Assembly: GCA_964449165.1 (NCBI GenBank)
Contig: CAYVAT010000042.1
Location: 1 to 23,507 of the forward strand
DNA: 23,507 nt
Direction: 5' to 3'
From: CAYSCW01 sp964449165
GTDB lineage: Bacteria > Acidobacteriota > Aminicenantia > Aminicenantales > Aminicenantaceae
This document shows, piece by piece, positions 1 to 6,579 of this stretch (its first letter is position 1; each line of letters opens with the position of its first letter). Under the pieces are notes generated by a model. That model made no database searches and was not told where the DNA came from. It saw only the letters and a program-made list of their open reading frames with translations. Both the position numbers and the translations under genes were made by a program.

Positions 1-23
1 GGGTTCGAGACCCCTCGCTCACC
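1..23 (+). tRNA. 3' end of a tRNA gene (partial, cut by window start)
   Basis: The window opens with GGG, a seven-base TTCGAGA T-loop and CCC, the signature of a tRNA T-arm. The T-stem 3' strand would be CCCCT at 11-15, the acceptor 3' strand CGCTCAC at 16-22 and the discriminator base C23. CCA is not encoded immediately after it. A C at the discriminator position is characteristic of tRNA-His, so tRNA-His is a guess, but the anticodon lies outside the window and the isotype cannot be read. A tRNA-Val reading of the CTCACCCA end was considered but would need a T-loop of the wrong size. Confidence 0.55.
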
Positions 24-367
24 CACCCTTATTGCCTGTTTTTTCAGTCAGTTACCTTATTTTAGCTTTTCAACTCATAAAGCCATAATCCTGGATAATT
101 ATGCTTTTGTTGTTGCTGCATCCACGAGAGCTTAGCTAATCCCCCCACACACTAATACTATGTAATAATATATTATATTGGCCTTTTGGATTTATGGGGA
201 ATTATGCCTTAAAAGGGCAAGGATAGGGAGGGTTTATCTCAGCGGGTGAGTATCATAGACTTTCCTGATCAACTAGACCCAGCCTTTGGCCGAGACAAAT
301 GGATTTCAAAGGCTATTACAGGCGGATGGGAAGGATCTTCTCCCTTTTTTCTGACTCATTTGTGTAT
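24..367. other. Intergenic region between tRNA end and first gene
   Basis: This stretch has no supportable coding sequence. It is AT-rich around 140-180 and carries the first copy of a ~65 bp repeat at 181-245. The minus-strand frame at 241-350 is broken by stops and matches nothing I recognise. Confidence 0.5.
181..245. repeat. Direct repeat, copy 1
   Basis: The core TTAAAAGGGCAAGGATAG at 209-226 is shared exactly with 1310-1327. Similarity continues on both sides: TTGGATTT before it, TATCTCAGC after it, and AT-rich sequence further upstream. The copies differ by short indels, so this is DNA-level repetition rather than a conserved reading frame. With copy 2 it brackets the gene at 368-1120. 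Confidence 0.6.
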
Positions 368-1120
368 CTAGTCTTTATATCCTTTATATACAAGCTCCTT
401 CTTCTGGAAATCCACCTCAAAGCGTACAGGATATGAAACTTGTTTCCTTTCCCCTTCCTCCATATAGCTGGCGTTTAAAGAACCTTCCATTTGTCCATTG
501 GGATATACCCGGAGTTCGGACATCTCGAACTGCGCACCGTCTGTATCTACATAGGCAGGCACCGCAATTTTGAAGCTCATCAGTTGATCCGCCATGGTTC
601 CGCTGATAGTAGCTTTCTCCCTCGTTTTTATTGCGGTGAGGCTGCCTTTAAAATGTGGGTTGACATGGGAGATATTCAGTTCATATTCATGTTCTATATC
701 TTTTATCCTCCACACCCCATGGAGGAATCGAACAGACTTAATGTTATGATCCCCTGCTTTGCTGATTGTCAGCTGTTTGCCGTGAAGGAAGGTTTTATTC
801 TCATAATTGTTCACCTGAAATCCTTTGGTCTGAGTCCGTATATCTGGGTTTGTCCCGATTACAAGATCTAGAGATATTAAACCGGGTCTTAAAGCATCCG
901 GAAAACGCTTGCGTTCTTCTGGAGCAACCCAATAACTGGGATGTTCATAGGAACCATCTACTCGTTTAACAGTGATAACGATTCTTTTATCGGAGTAGTT
1001 TACAACCTCCAGGAATTGCCGGCCTGGATCTACAGTTGTTCCATAAACGCCGGTGCACATCAACAGGACACCTAATACGGAAATGATTGGCCAAAACCTG
1101 ATTTCTTGTAAAAATTTCAT
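368..1120 (-). CDS. Exported protein of unknown function
   Basis: This is a 250-residue protein whose first ~27 residues (basic start, hydrophobic run ending LLMCTGVYG) form a signal peptide, so it is probably periplasmic or surface-exposed. The mature part alternates short hydrophobic and polar stretches, as in beta-sandwich proteins, with no catalytic motif and only one Cys, in the signal region. An upstream in-frame start at 1150 exists, but the ATG at 1120 has AAAGGAG about 9 bases before it and a good minus-strand promoter ends just upstream, so 1120 is preferred. The gene stands alone, downstream of the AbfB gene on the same strand. I do not recognise the family. Confidence 0.75.
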   Translation of the reverse strand: MKFLQEIRFWPIISVLGVLLMCTGVYGTTVDPGRQFLEVVNYSDKRIVITVKRVDGSYEHPSYWVAPEERKRFPDALRPGLISLDLVIGTNPDIRTQTKGFQVNNYENKTFLHGKQLTISKAGDHNIKSVRFLHGVWRIKDIEHEYELNISHVNPHFKGSLTAIKTREKATISGTMADQLMSFKIAVPAYVDTDGAQFEMSELRVYPNGQMEGSLNASYMEEGERKQVSYPVRFEVDFQKKELVYKGYKD

Positions 1121-1156
1121 ATCCTTGTCTCCTTTGACTCCTGATCTCAATACCTC

Positions 1157-1184
1157 ACTATAACAGGCAAGGGATTGAAGTCAA
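1157..1184 (-). promoter_or_regulatory. Sigma70-type promoter of the 368-1120 gene
   Basis: Reading the minus strand, TTGACT (1184-1179) and TATAGT (1162-1157) are separated by 16 bases. The implied transcript start near 1150 leaves a ~30-base leader containing the Shine-Dalgarno site, which supports the start at 1120. Confidence 0.55.
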
Positions 1185-1280
1185 CGAAAAAGTACTTGTT
1201 GAGCCTACGTGTCAAATCATTTAACCAGGTAACCGAAATCATCCTCCAACACACCTGAATAGTATTTAATATTGTACTAT

Positions 1281-1345
1281 GCCCCATTGGATTTTCGAGG
1301 AATATTCCCTTAAAAGGGCAAGGATAGAGGGAGTCTATCTCAGCA
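1281..1345. repeat. Direct repeat, copy 2, overlapping the end of the AbfB gene
   Basis: This copy shares the core TTAAAAGGGCAAGGATAG (1310-1327) and flanking TTGGATTT and TATCTCAGC with copy 1, in the same orientation about 1.1 kb away. Read on the minus strand it begins at the last codons of the AbfB gene and contains CCCTTTTAAGGG, a 12-base palindrome. The two copies may derive from duplication of a gene-terminal region. Confidence 0.6.
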
Positions 1346-2222
1346 GCACGATTTTGAATGTCACATCTTTGCGGAACAGGTCTGTATTTCCACCTTCAAG
1401 ATAAAGATGAAAGTTTTTGTGCCGTATGAAACGTCCTGGATAATTTAGAGATTCAAAGGAGACCCATTGGTTGTTCGCCAGGCCCTGGACAATTTTAAAG
1501 GTTGCATCCTTTCGAAATAAATCGCTACCATCCGGTTTGTGAAGCTTAATGCGGAAGCCTTGATGTCGTAAAAAATATCCAGGAAAATTAGTGGATTCGA
1601 ACGAAATGAGACGACTGTCCGCTAGGCCTCGGACTATCTTAAAAGAGGCGTCTTGGGCACTTCTTTGGTCTGGAATTCTTGTGAGTTCGCCGAGAAAATT
1701 CGCATGGCGAATGTAGCGATCAGGATAATTGATGGACTGAAGATAAACAATTTGGCCTAAAACTCCCTGTTGTGTTTGACCACCCCCACCTGGCCCACTA
1801 CCGAGACAATTGCGTACATAGTCCTGGCAAGAAGGAATATTCGCTCTGTTCAAGAAACTATGTGATCCTGTCCATAATCCCGAGTATGAATTGCGATTGT
1901 AACTGGCCCATACCAAATGCTGTACATTTTCGTAGTTGTCGAAAAAATCGGGCTTGTAGTTAGAGTAACTGGTTCTACCCAAAAGAAGCCCATATTGGTT
2001 AAAACGCCAGGGTTTGCTGCTATTATAATTTTCTCCTAGATCTGTTGAGTTCAGGCGAGACACTGCGTTTTGCATCCAAGCGTCTATACAGGCTCTTCCT
2101 TGTGCAGTCCGCCAGGGAGTTTCATTTCCTTGGGGCAGAGTGAGAATATTCATACTCAAAAATATAACCACTCCTATTGCAGTGATTGTGCCGACGAATT
2201 TAATAGCCGCTCTTGTTTTCAT
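1335..2222 (-). CDS. Exported protein with C-terminal AbfB (arabinose-binding) beta-trefoil
   Basis: This is a 295-residue protein. Residues 8-28 are a signal/anchor segment. Residues 40-140 form an unrecognised Trp/Tyr/Asn-rich region with a Cys pair near 132 and 139, followed by a GSGPGGGG linker. Residues 155-295 hold three repeats of the AbfB type: NYPDRYIRH (165-173), NFPGYFLRH (212-220) and NYPGRFIRH (260-268), with FRKDATFKIV and FRKDVTFKIV as the closing strands. AbfB domains (first known from GH54 arabinofuranosidases) bind arabinofuranose side chains; binding here is inference, and no hydrolase motif is visible. ATG at 2222 is chosen because AGGAGGG lies 6 bases upstream; an alternative TTG at 2240 would place that site inside the gene. 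Confidence 0.8.
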   Translation of the reverse strand: MKTRAAIKFVGTITAIGVVIFLSMNILTLPQGNETPWRTAQGRACIDAWMQNAVSRLNSTDLGENYNSSKPWRFNQYGLLLGRTSYSNYKPDFFDNYENVQHLVWASYNRNSYSGLWTGSHSFLNRANIPSCQDYVRNCLGSGPGGGGQTQQGVLGQIVYLQSINYPDRYIRHANFLGELTRIPDQRSAQDASFKIVRGLADSRLISFESTNFPGYFLRHQGFRIKLHKPDGSDLFRKDATFKIVQGLANNQWVSFESLNYPGRFIRHKNFHLYLEGGNTDLFRKDVTFKIVLLR

Positions 2223-2384
2223 CAATCCCTCCTGTTTCAAATTGCTTTGATAAGTTCATCCATGGCACTAAACAGATATAATGAATAATCAAATTTTTAG
2301 ATACACTACTATATCCATTAAATAGGTAGATTTACAAAATAAGAATCCATATTTTAAAACGCAATTTGAAAATGTCAAGTAGTA

Positions 2385-2480
2385 TTCCCATCTTTGAGGT
2401 AAGGACATTTCCCATTAGTATGGTAAGGATATTTCCAATCTCAGCAGTAAACAGATTTCCCATTTTTGAGTGAGCCGAAA
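2385..2480 (-). repeat. Degenerate tandem motifs, probable IS21-type terminus
   Basis: On the minus strand the motif ATGGGAAAT followed by a TTTAC or CTTAC element recurs, as ATGGGAAATCTGTTTAC, TTGGAAATATCCTTACC, ATGGGAAATGTCCTTACC and a last partial ATGGGAATAC, spaced about 26-28 bases. It lies immediately downstream of the istB tail. IS21-family ends are known to carry several copies of a transposase-binding repeat, so I read this as the element's right end. No target-site duplication was identified. Confidence 0.5.
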
Positions 2481-2484
2481 ATGA

Positions 2485-2661
2485 TCATACCTTCTTGTTT
2501 TGATTTGTTATTCTGTAAGATTTTCCATCCAGGGTAAAAACTCGGGGATGATGTAACAACCTGTCCAGCAGTGCCGTGGTCATTACACTGTCGCCCATCA
2601 TTTCCGCCCAGGATTAAAAGCTTTTATTGGATGTCACGATGATGGATGCTTTAATATATAG
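2485..2661 (-). pseudogene. istB: IstB-like ATP-binding protein (IS21 family), C-terminal remnant
   Basis: The minus-strand frame reads KASIIVTSNKSF, an in-frame TAA at 2616-2614, then SWAEMMGDSVMTTALLDRL, LHHPRVFTLDG and KSYRITNQNKKV before the stop at 2487. IIVTSN-x-x-F...W and the A(L/I)LDRLLHH block are hallmarks of the IstB C-terminal half. The Walker motifs and the partner transposase IstA are absent, and the internal stop breaks what remains. This is therefore a dead fragment of an IS21-type element. Confidence 0.75.
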
Positions 2662-2968
2662 GAATTTGGTTTAAGGATGGTATCAGATCTCTCGCACTTT
2701 TCCCCAATCTCCACTCACGGACAACCTGGAATGAGAGTATCGCACTCAAAACAACAGGGTCAACTGCCTAAAAGCGATATATACCCTAACAAGGATAGAG
2801 AGGGGTTATTTAATCGCGGATTTTATTCCAGGAAACTGGAAAAGGATAGAGATCGAGGAAGACAGATTAATATCGAGAATCGAAGCTGGTTAGATAATTA
2901 TTTATTTTCTAAGCACTTCTCATAAGAGAGTGTCAGATTTTTTGTGTTTATCCCCTTAATTTAATATG
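2662..2968. other. Non-coding debris in IS-rich interval
   Basis: No convincing gene. A plus-strand frame at 2677-2925 lacks a ribosome site, hydrophobic periodicity and family resemblance. GAGAGTGTCAGATTTTTTGT at 2926-2945 looks like an insertion-sequence terminal inverted repeat (IS256-like in style), with no partner found. Confidence 0.35.
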
Positions 2969-3118
2969 TTAGGCAGAAATTTGGGATAATTGCTGAATGA
3001 GTGGAGCTATACTTTTTTGCTTAAGGAAAGTTCGAAAATTGGATGCTAGCTCACCCTTCCTATCTTCTTCATTTTCAAATGCAGATCTCCCTGGTACTTC
3101 GAATTTGTGAGGCGGATA
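2969..3118 (-). pseudogene. Possible C-terminal remnant of an unidentified protein
   Basis: The minus-strand frame from 3118 to a stop at 2971-2969 encodes a protein-like tail containing AFENEEDRKGELASNF and KQKSIAPLIQQLSQISA. It happens to be in phase with, and follows the stop codon of, the gene at 3119-3904. It could be a transposase tail, given the IS-like terminal sequence just beyond it, or a chance open frame. I do not recognise the family and it has no start of its own. Confidence 0.3.
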
Positions 3119-3904
3119 TTATTCTTCTTTTTTAGCGGGAGTGTAGGAGAGTTCCTTCTGAAACCAGGCCCTTTTTTGTTCTTGTTTTCTCACATATTTC
3201 ATCATCTTTTTCTTCATCTTACCGGCTTCTTCTCCCAGGGCTTCCCACATCTCCGCATTCTCCTCGTAAAACGCTATGGCATTCTTTGCGTTTGAAGCAC
3301 AAACAAGGACTGGAATATCTGTGCCCATTACTCCCCAATAATAATACCACCTCTGGCTAAACTTTTTTTCTTTTACAATGCCTAACATTTCGTCAAATAA
3401 TTTGTCTATTTCATTTTCATAGCCAGGTTTAAAATAGTAAATGTCGAAGAAAACAAAATTCTGCTCTTCTGCTTCAGCTGGTTTTTCTTCAGCGATCATC
3501 GAATACTTGGAATCCAATGCGTAGATACACATTTGAGAAGTCTCGTAAGTTCCCTTAAAAGCGTCTTCTAAGGCTTTATACTCATCCGGAGATTTCTCTC
3601 TGAAGTTCCCGGACTCCTCCATGATCTTGCCGATGCCGGCATAACTCTGTATGGGCATGGTCCAGTAAACGTGGTTATCCCCTGTCCAGTAGGTGTTGAA
3701 AGGATAGGAAAATTCGTGATCTTTCATAAAAGCAGTCCATTTTTTCGCTGCTTCAAAGTACTCTGCCTTCATGGATGGTTTAACCAGCTCATCGATTACC
3801 AAAAACAACTGATACCGTTTCTCTGGCTCCTGGGCATTCATCGCTAAAGGCAGAAAGCCCAAGACCATACAGACCGCTAAAACGCATGAAATTTTTCCTT
3901 TCAT
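3119..3904 (-). CDS. Exported two-module protein of unknown function
   Basis: This 261-residue protein has a signal peptide (residues 1-24, ending AMNAQ). Two halves look like repeats of one alpha/beta module. Residues 32-100 contain YQLFLVIDELVKPSM and YWTGDNHVYWTMPI; residues 152-220 contain FVFFDIYYFKPGYE and YYYWGVMGTDIPVLVCA. Each starts with a hydrophobic strand and a KP-x-x-x-E-type turn, followed by a helix and a paired aromatic strand, reminiscent of dimeric alpha-beta barrel (NIPSNAP/ABM-like) folds; that assignment is inference. The C-terminus is a Lys-rich helix. GGAGGAGGG sits about 5-13 bases before the ATG at 3904, so the start is secure. The gene is monocistronic. Confidence 0.75.
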   Translation of the reverse strand: MKGKISCVLAVCMVLGFLPLAMNAQEPEKRYQLFLVIDELVKPSMKAEYFEAAKKWTAFMKDHEFSYPFNTYWTGDNHVYWTMPIQSYAGIGKIMEESGNFREKSPDEYKALEDAFKGTYETSQMCIYALDSKYSMIAEEKPAEAEEQNFVFFDIYYFKPGYENEIDKLFDEMLGIVKEKKFSQRWYYYWGVMGTDIPVLVCASNAKNAIAFYEENAEMWEALGEEAGKMKKKMMKYVRKQEQKRAWFQKELSYTPAKKEE

Positions 3905-4003
3905 AAAATCCCTCCTCCTTTGGTTTTAAATTTGGGGAATAGAAATCTGCTTTTTGTTAAAGGAAGATTTACTTCATCCCCTCATCAATATATATAAAAT
4001 ATT

Positions 4004-4021
4004 GAACTTGATATCAAGTTC
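4004..4021. promoter_or_regulatory. Perfect 18-bp palindrome
   Basis: GAACTTGATATCAAGTTC is a perfect dyad, centred between the start of the 3119-3904 gene and the end of a TPR-gene remnant. Its continuous symmetry with no loop fits a dimeric repressor site better than a terminator. The regulator is unknown. Confidence 0.35.
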
Positions 4022-4172
4022 CCTTCAATCCAGTCAGCCTCTTCTTGGCATCATCTACCTTAGCTATACCTGGGTCAGCATCCTTGCAGAGGAAGAGGAA
4101 TTTCTCGTATTTTTCAATGTCTGATCCCGAATGAGGTCCGAGTTCTACGGTTGCTTCAACCGGACTTTTTGA
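4014..4172 (-). pseudogene. C-terminal remnant of a TPR-repeat protein
   Basis: The minus-strand frame ending at TGA 4016-4014 reads IEKYEKFLFLCKDADPG followed by IAKVDDAKKRLTGLKGT. The E-K-F-L-x-L-x-K-D-A-D-P-G...DAKKRL-x-x-L-K block is the familiar tail of TPR proteins, often kinase- or adenylyl-cyclase-linked in Acidobacteriota-like genomes. Upstream the frame closes at a stop at 4175-4173, inside the promoter of the next gene, so at most 52 codons survive. It is a deleted relic, not a functional gene. Confidence 0.6.
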
Positions 4173-4179
4173 CTATAGT
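4148..4179 (+). promoter_or_regulatory. Promoter with embedded hairpin before the 4196 gene
   Basis: TTGCTT (4151-4156), a 17-base spacer and TATAGT (4174-4179) make a plausible sigma70 promoter. The same stretch holds CGGTTG-CTT-CAACCG (4148-4162), a 6-bp hairpin overlapping the -35 box and followed by T5. That could be an operator or a relic terminator. The implied start near 4186 would leave only about ten untranslated bases. Confidence 0.35.
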
Positions 4180-4195
4180 ATGAGGGAGAATAATC

Positions 4196-4714
4196 ATGAG
4201 AAAATCAAATGTAACAACACAACTGATCATTATTGGAATAATGACTGTTCTCCTTGTCTGCTGTGGACAATCAAAGAAAAAAAGCCTCTTCTTTTTGGAA
4301 AAAGCAAAAGGTCTAGGAGAGATCATCATCAAACAAGCATCGGGCGACATGAATCTGTGTAAAATGTACAATACTGTTTGGGAATATGCCAAAGTGACCA
4401 ATCTGGATTTCCAGTCTGCCTATAAAGAGATGATGGTGGACACTTCGGAGACAAAGATGCAGATGGAAACCAACATGCAAATGATGGACCAGATAATGAA
4501 TATGGTAAAAAGCCCGCCTAAGAACATGACTGGAATATACGACAAGCTGATCGAGCTTCGTGAATCATACCTGGAGTTTAACAAATTTGTCTTTCAGTTG
4601 CCGCAGGTCTCACAGGAAAAATTCAACGCCAAAGCCGACGAATACCTCACAAACATCAATTTACTGAAAGGTGAACTAGATAGATTGATTGCCGAAGCAG
4701 AAGCGAATCTCTAG
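4196..4714 (+). CDS. Putative lipoprotein, helical, unknown function
   Basis: This is a 172-residue protein. Residues 9-21 are hydrophobic and run into LLVCCGQ (C22/C23), a near-lipobox: Cys follows a hydrophobic run, but the -1 residue is Val or Cys rather than Gly/Ala/Ser, so lipidation is likely but not certain. The mature part is alpha-helical and charged, with a Met-rich stretch (KMQMETNMQMMDQIMNMV) in mid-protein and a C-terminal amphipathic helix ending EAEANL. No catalytic motif is seen. The start is ATG 4196 with GAGGGAG upstream. The gene stands alone and faces the LysR gene convergently. Confidence 0.7.
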   Translation: MRKSNVTTQLIIIGIMTVLLVCCGQSKKKSLFFLEKAKGLGEIIIKQASGDMNLCKMYNTVWEYAKVTNLDFQSAYKEMMVDTSETKMQMETNMQMMDQIMNMVKSPPKNMTGIYDKLIELRESYLEFNKFVFQLPQVSQEKFNAKADEYLTNINLLKGELDRLIAEAEANL

Positions 4715-4797
4715 GATGTTAATCTTAAAAAATGACCGAAAACATGAATGAAAGGTTCTATTATGATCTCGAAGAAGAGGATTAATCGATTAGTGAA

Positions 4798-5682
4798 CTA
4801 AGTCAATGATTTTATCCGATCTATTAAATCAATGAGTGATTTACTCATTATCATATTAGCCGGAGTGACCGCATATACCTGATTCTCACAAATATTTTTT
4901 GTCGGCCTGATAATTTCGATTTCATGATTTATTAATTCTTTGCTCACGGTATAATCCGGGACAATCGACAATCCTTCACCCCGGGCAACCATTGTAATCA
5001 CCTCTTCCAGCTCCTCAAAGTGATGATAGCTAGTTATGGTCCGCGGCTGCTTTCCAAAGTTGGCTTCAAACCATTTTCCGAATACATAATCACTTTCATC
5101 GTATGTTATGAATGGCATATTATGATAAGAATTAACATTGCCAAAATCATCCACATCAAAATGCCTTTGAGGGGATACGATTAAAACAAGTTCTTCTTTA
5201 TAGACGGGCTGAAAAGTGAGCCGATGGGATAATTTCTTGTGATAGACAAAACCTAATTGAGAGTCGCCTTCTTCAATATCACGGAAAATATCTCTGGCTA
5301 GAGGATAATTCAGATGGAGACGCAAATGACTGAAATCGGGAGTACAAAGTAAGGGAAAAAGAAAAAACCTTCCAAAACCGCTCACGGAACCGATACAAAC
5401 GGTTTCTCTGATTTTTCCTTCCGGCTGGAACAGTTCAGAATGAAAAGCTGATAGATCATTCAAATAACGACGGCAGATCTTCTCTAGTCTTCGAGCAGCA
5501 TTAGTAGGTACAATTTTTCGTCCTTGGTGCTTGAAAAGTCGAATATCTAGCTCACGCTCGAACATCCTAATACGATGACTCACTGCGGGCTGGGTGATGC
5601 ACAGCTGTTCGGCTGCTCTGGTAATGCCACCTGTTTCTAAAACAGCGAGAAACGTATCAATATACCGGGTATCCAGTCTCAT
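4798..5682 (-). CDS. LysR-family transcriptional regulator
   Basis: This 294-residue protein is the usual LysR length. The N-terminal winged helix-turn-helix spans residues 5-63; GGITRAAEQLCITQPAVSHR (18-37) matches the family's A-A-x-x-L-x-x-x-Q-P-A-V-S recognition pattern and LFKHQGRKIVPT the wing. Residues 88-294 form the periplasmic-binding-like effector domain, with IGSVSGFGRFFLFPLL as its first strand-helix and a VARGEGLSIVPDYTV segment near the end. It is divergent from the NTF2-like gene at 5810 across a very AT-rich 127-base intergenic region with a palindrome. LysR proteins usually control the divergent neighbour and themselves; that is inferred here. No strong ribosome site precedes the ATG. 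Confidence 0.92.
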   Translation of the reverse strand: MRLDTRYIDTFLAVLETGGITRAAEQLCITQPAVSHRIRMFERELDIRLFKHQGRKIVPTNAARRLEKICRRYLNDLSAFHSELFQPEGKIRETVCIGSVSGFGRFFLFPLLCTPDFSHLRLHLNYPLARDIFRDIEEGDSQLGFVYHKKLSHRLTFQPVYKEELVLIVSPQRHFDVDDFGNVNSYHNMPFITYDESDYVFGKWFEANFGKQPRTITSYHHFEELEEVITMVARGEGLSIVPDYTVSKELINHEIEIIRPTKNICENQVYAVTPANMIMSKSLIDLIDRIKSLT

Positions 5683-5737
5683 TTTCTAGCCGATAAATAT
5701 AAAATAAATTTATATTATAAATAAAAAAATATCAATA

Positions 5738-5755
5738 TATTTTATATATAAAATA
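5738..5755. promoter_or_regulatory. AT-only 18-bp palindrome in the LysR/NTF2 intergenic region
   Basis: TATTTTATATATAAAATA is a perfect dyad that also satisfies the loose T-N11-A LysR-box form. A second imperfect AT dyad lies at about 5692-5718. Chance palindromes are common in sequence this AT-rich, so support comes mainly from its place between a LysR gene and its divergent neighbour. Confidence 0.35.
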
Positions 5756-5809
5756 CGCTTAAATTTTCATTGTGAAGACCTCATAAACTTCATTTCAGGA
5801 GGAAAGACC

Positions 5810-6247
5810 ATGAAGTATTTACTATTATGCACTTTTATTCTGTTAGTGACTTCGAATTTCATAACTGGAATAGACCAAGAGATTAAAGAAGAGGAAAAGA
5901 TTAAAAAAGCTATCATGGACTACTATCATGAGGGACATGTGAAATCCGATCCAACATTGTACAATCAGATTCTGCATGATGAGTGGAAATTTTTTTATTT
6001 AGACAATGAGGGAAAGCTTATTGCGGTTGATAAGGAAACATATAAATCGTGGTATAAACCAGATAAAGTGAATCCCGAACTAAAATGGGAAACAAAGTTT
6101 TATTATGTTGATGTATCGAAGCATAATGCAGCGGTGAAAATTAAGATAAAGAATCAGGATTTTGGCTATATCGATTATTTCAACATGATGAAAATCAGCG
6201 GAAAGTGGTGGATTGTGCATAAGATTTCGCACAAACTTCCTAATTGA
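5810..6247 (+). CDS. Exported NTF2-like (putative lumazine-binding-like) protein
   Basis: This is a 145-residue protein. Residues 1-20 form a signal peptide. The rest follows the small SnoaL/NTF2 cone fold of the Lumazine_bd_2 type. It has an initial helix (IKKAIMDYYHEGHVKSD), then LHDEWKFFYLDNEGKLIAVDKE with the typical 'pre-strand D-x-x-G-x-L' turn. Strands VSKHNAAVKIKI and FGYIDYFNMMKISGKWWIVH close the fold with the conserved G-x-W-x-I-V-x-K pattern. Members can be ligand-binding or scaffolding proteins; no function can be assigned. AGGAGG lies 7 bases before the ATG. It is divergent from the LysR gene, which may control it. Confidence 0.75.
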   Translation: MKYLLLCTFILLVTSNFITGIDQEIKEEEKIKKAIMDYYHEGHVKSDPTLYNQILHDEWKFFYLDNEGKLIAVDKETYKSWYKPDKVNPELKWETKFYYVDVSKHNAAVKIKIKNQDFGYIDYFNMMKISGKWWIVHKISHKLPN

Positions 6248-6290
6248 TTTGCCATAAATCAATGTCGTTAAGAGGAAAGGATTCCTTCAT

Positions 6291-6309
6291 GCGAACTGCT
6301 TGAGTTCGC
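6291..6309 (+). terminator. GC-containing hairpin after the NTF2-like gene
   Basis: GCGAACT-GCTTG-AGTTCGC forms a 7-bp perfect stem with a 5-base loop 43 bases after the stop codon at 6247. No T-run follows, so it may be a Rho-independent-like pause, an RNA-stabilising hairpin or an operator. Confidence 0.35.
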
Positions 6310-6418
6310 GTATTAAGGGAACTATACTGATATGCCTCAGAGGGGTTCTATGTTTCTATATTAATCACTACATTCTATACCCCTGATCTATTTGACTCAA
6401 TTCTCCTGAATTTGATAA

Positions 6419-6562
6419 TCTTTTTGCCAGCCAAGAAAAAAAGATCAAGATGCCATCAAAATCATGGAAGCACCCGAGGAGGAATCAGCAACAGATTCTT
6501 CTTTTATTAGGCGGCATAAAATTATTGAGAAACTATGTAGAAGTGTCAGAGGTAGAGTTTGA
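6419..6562 (+). pseudogene. Possible gene fragment
   Basis: In the 330-base gap before the acyltransferase gene an open plus-strand frame ends with ATDSSFIRRHKIIEKLCRSV and RGRV before TGA at 6560. An ATG at 6464 has no ribosome site. The composition is protein-like but I recognise no family. It is either a degraded gene tail or chance; the rest of 6248-6579 shows nothing else beyond the hairpin. Confidence 0.2.
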
Positions 6563-6579
6563 ATAACAAATGAGGATTA

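Noticed and set aside
2785..2822. Possible third copy of the 181/1281 repeat (CAAGGATAGAGAGGGG)
   Set aside because: Only the short purine-rich core matches; the flanks do not align, so chance similarity is more likely.
2677..2925. 82-codon plus-strand open frame
   Set aside because: No ribosome site, polar low-information product and location in IS debris; it looks like a chance frame.
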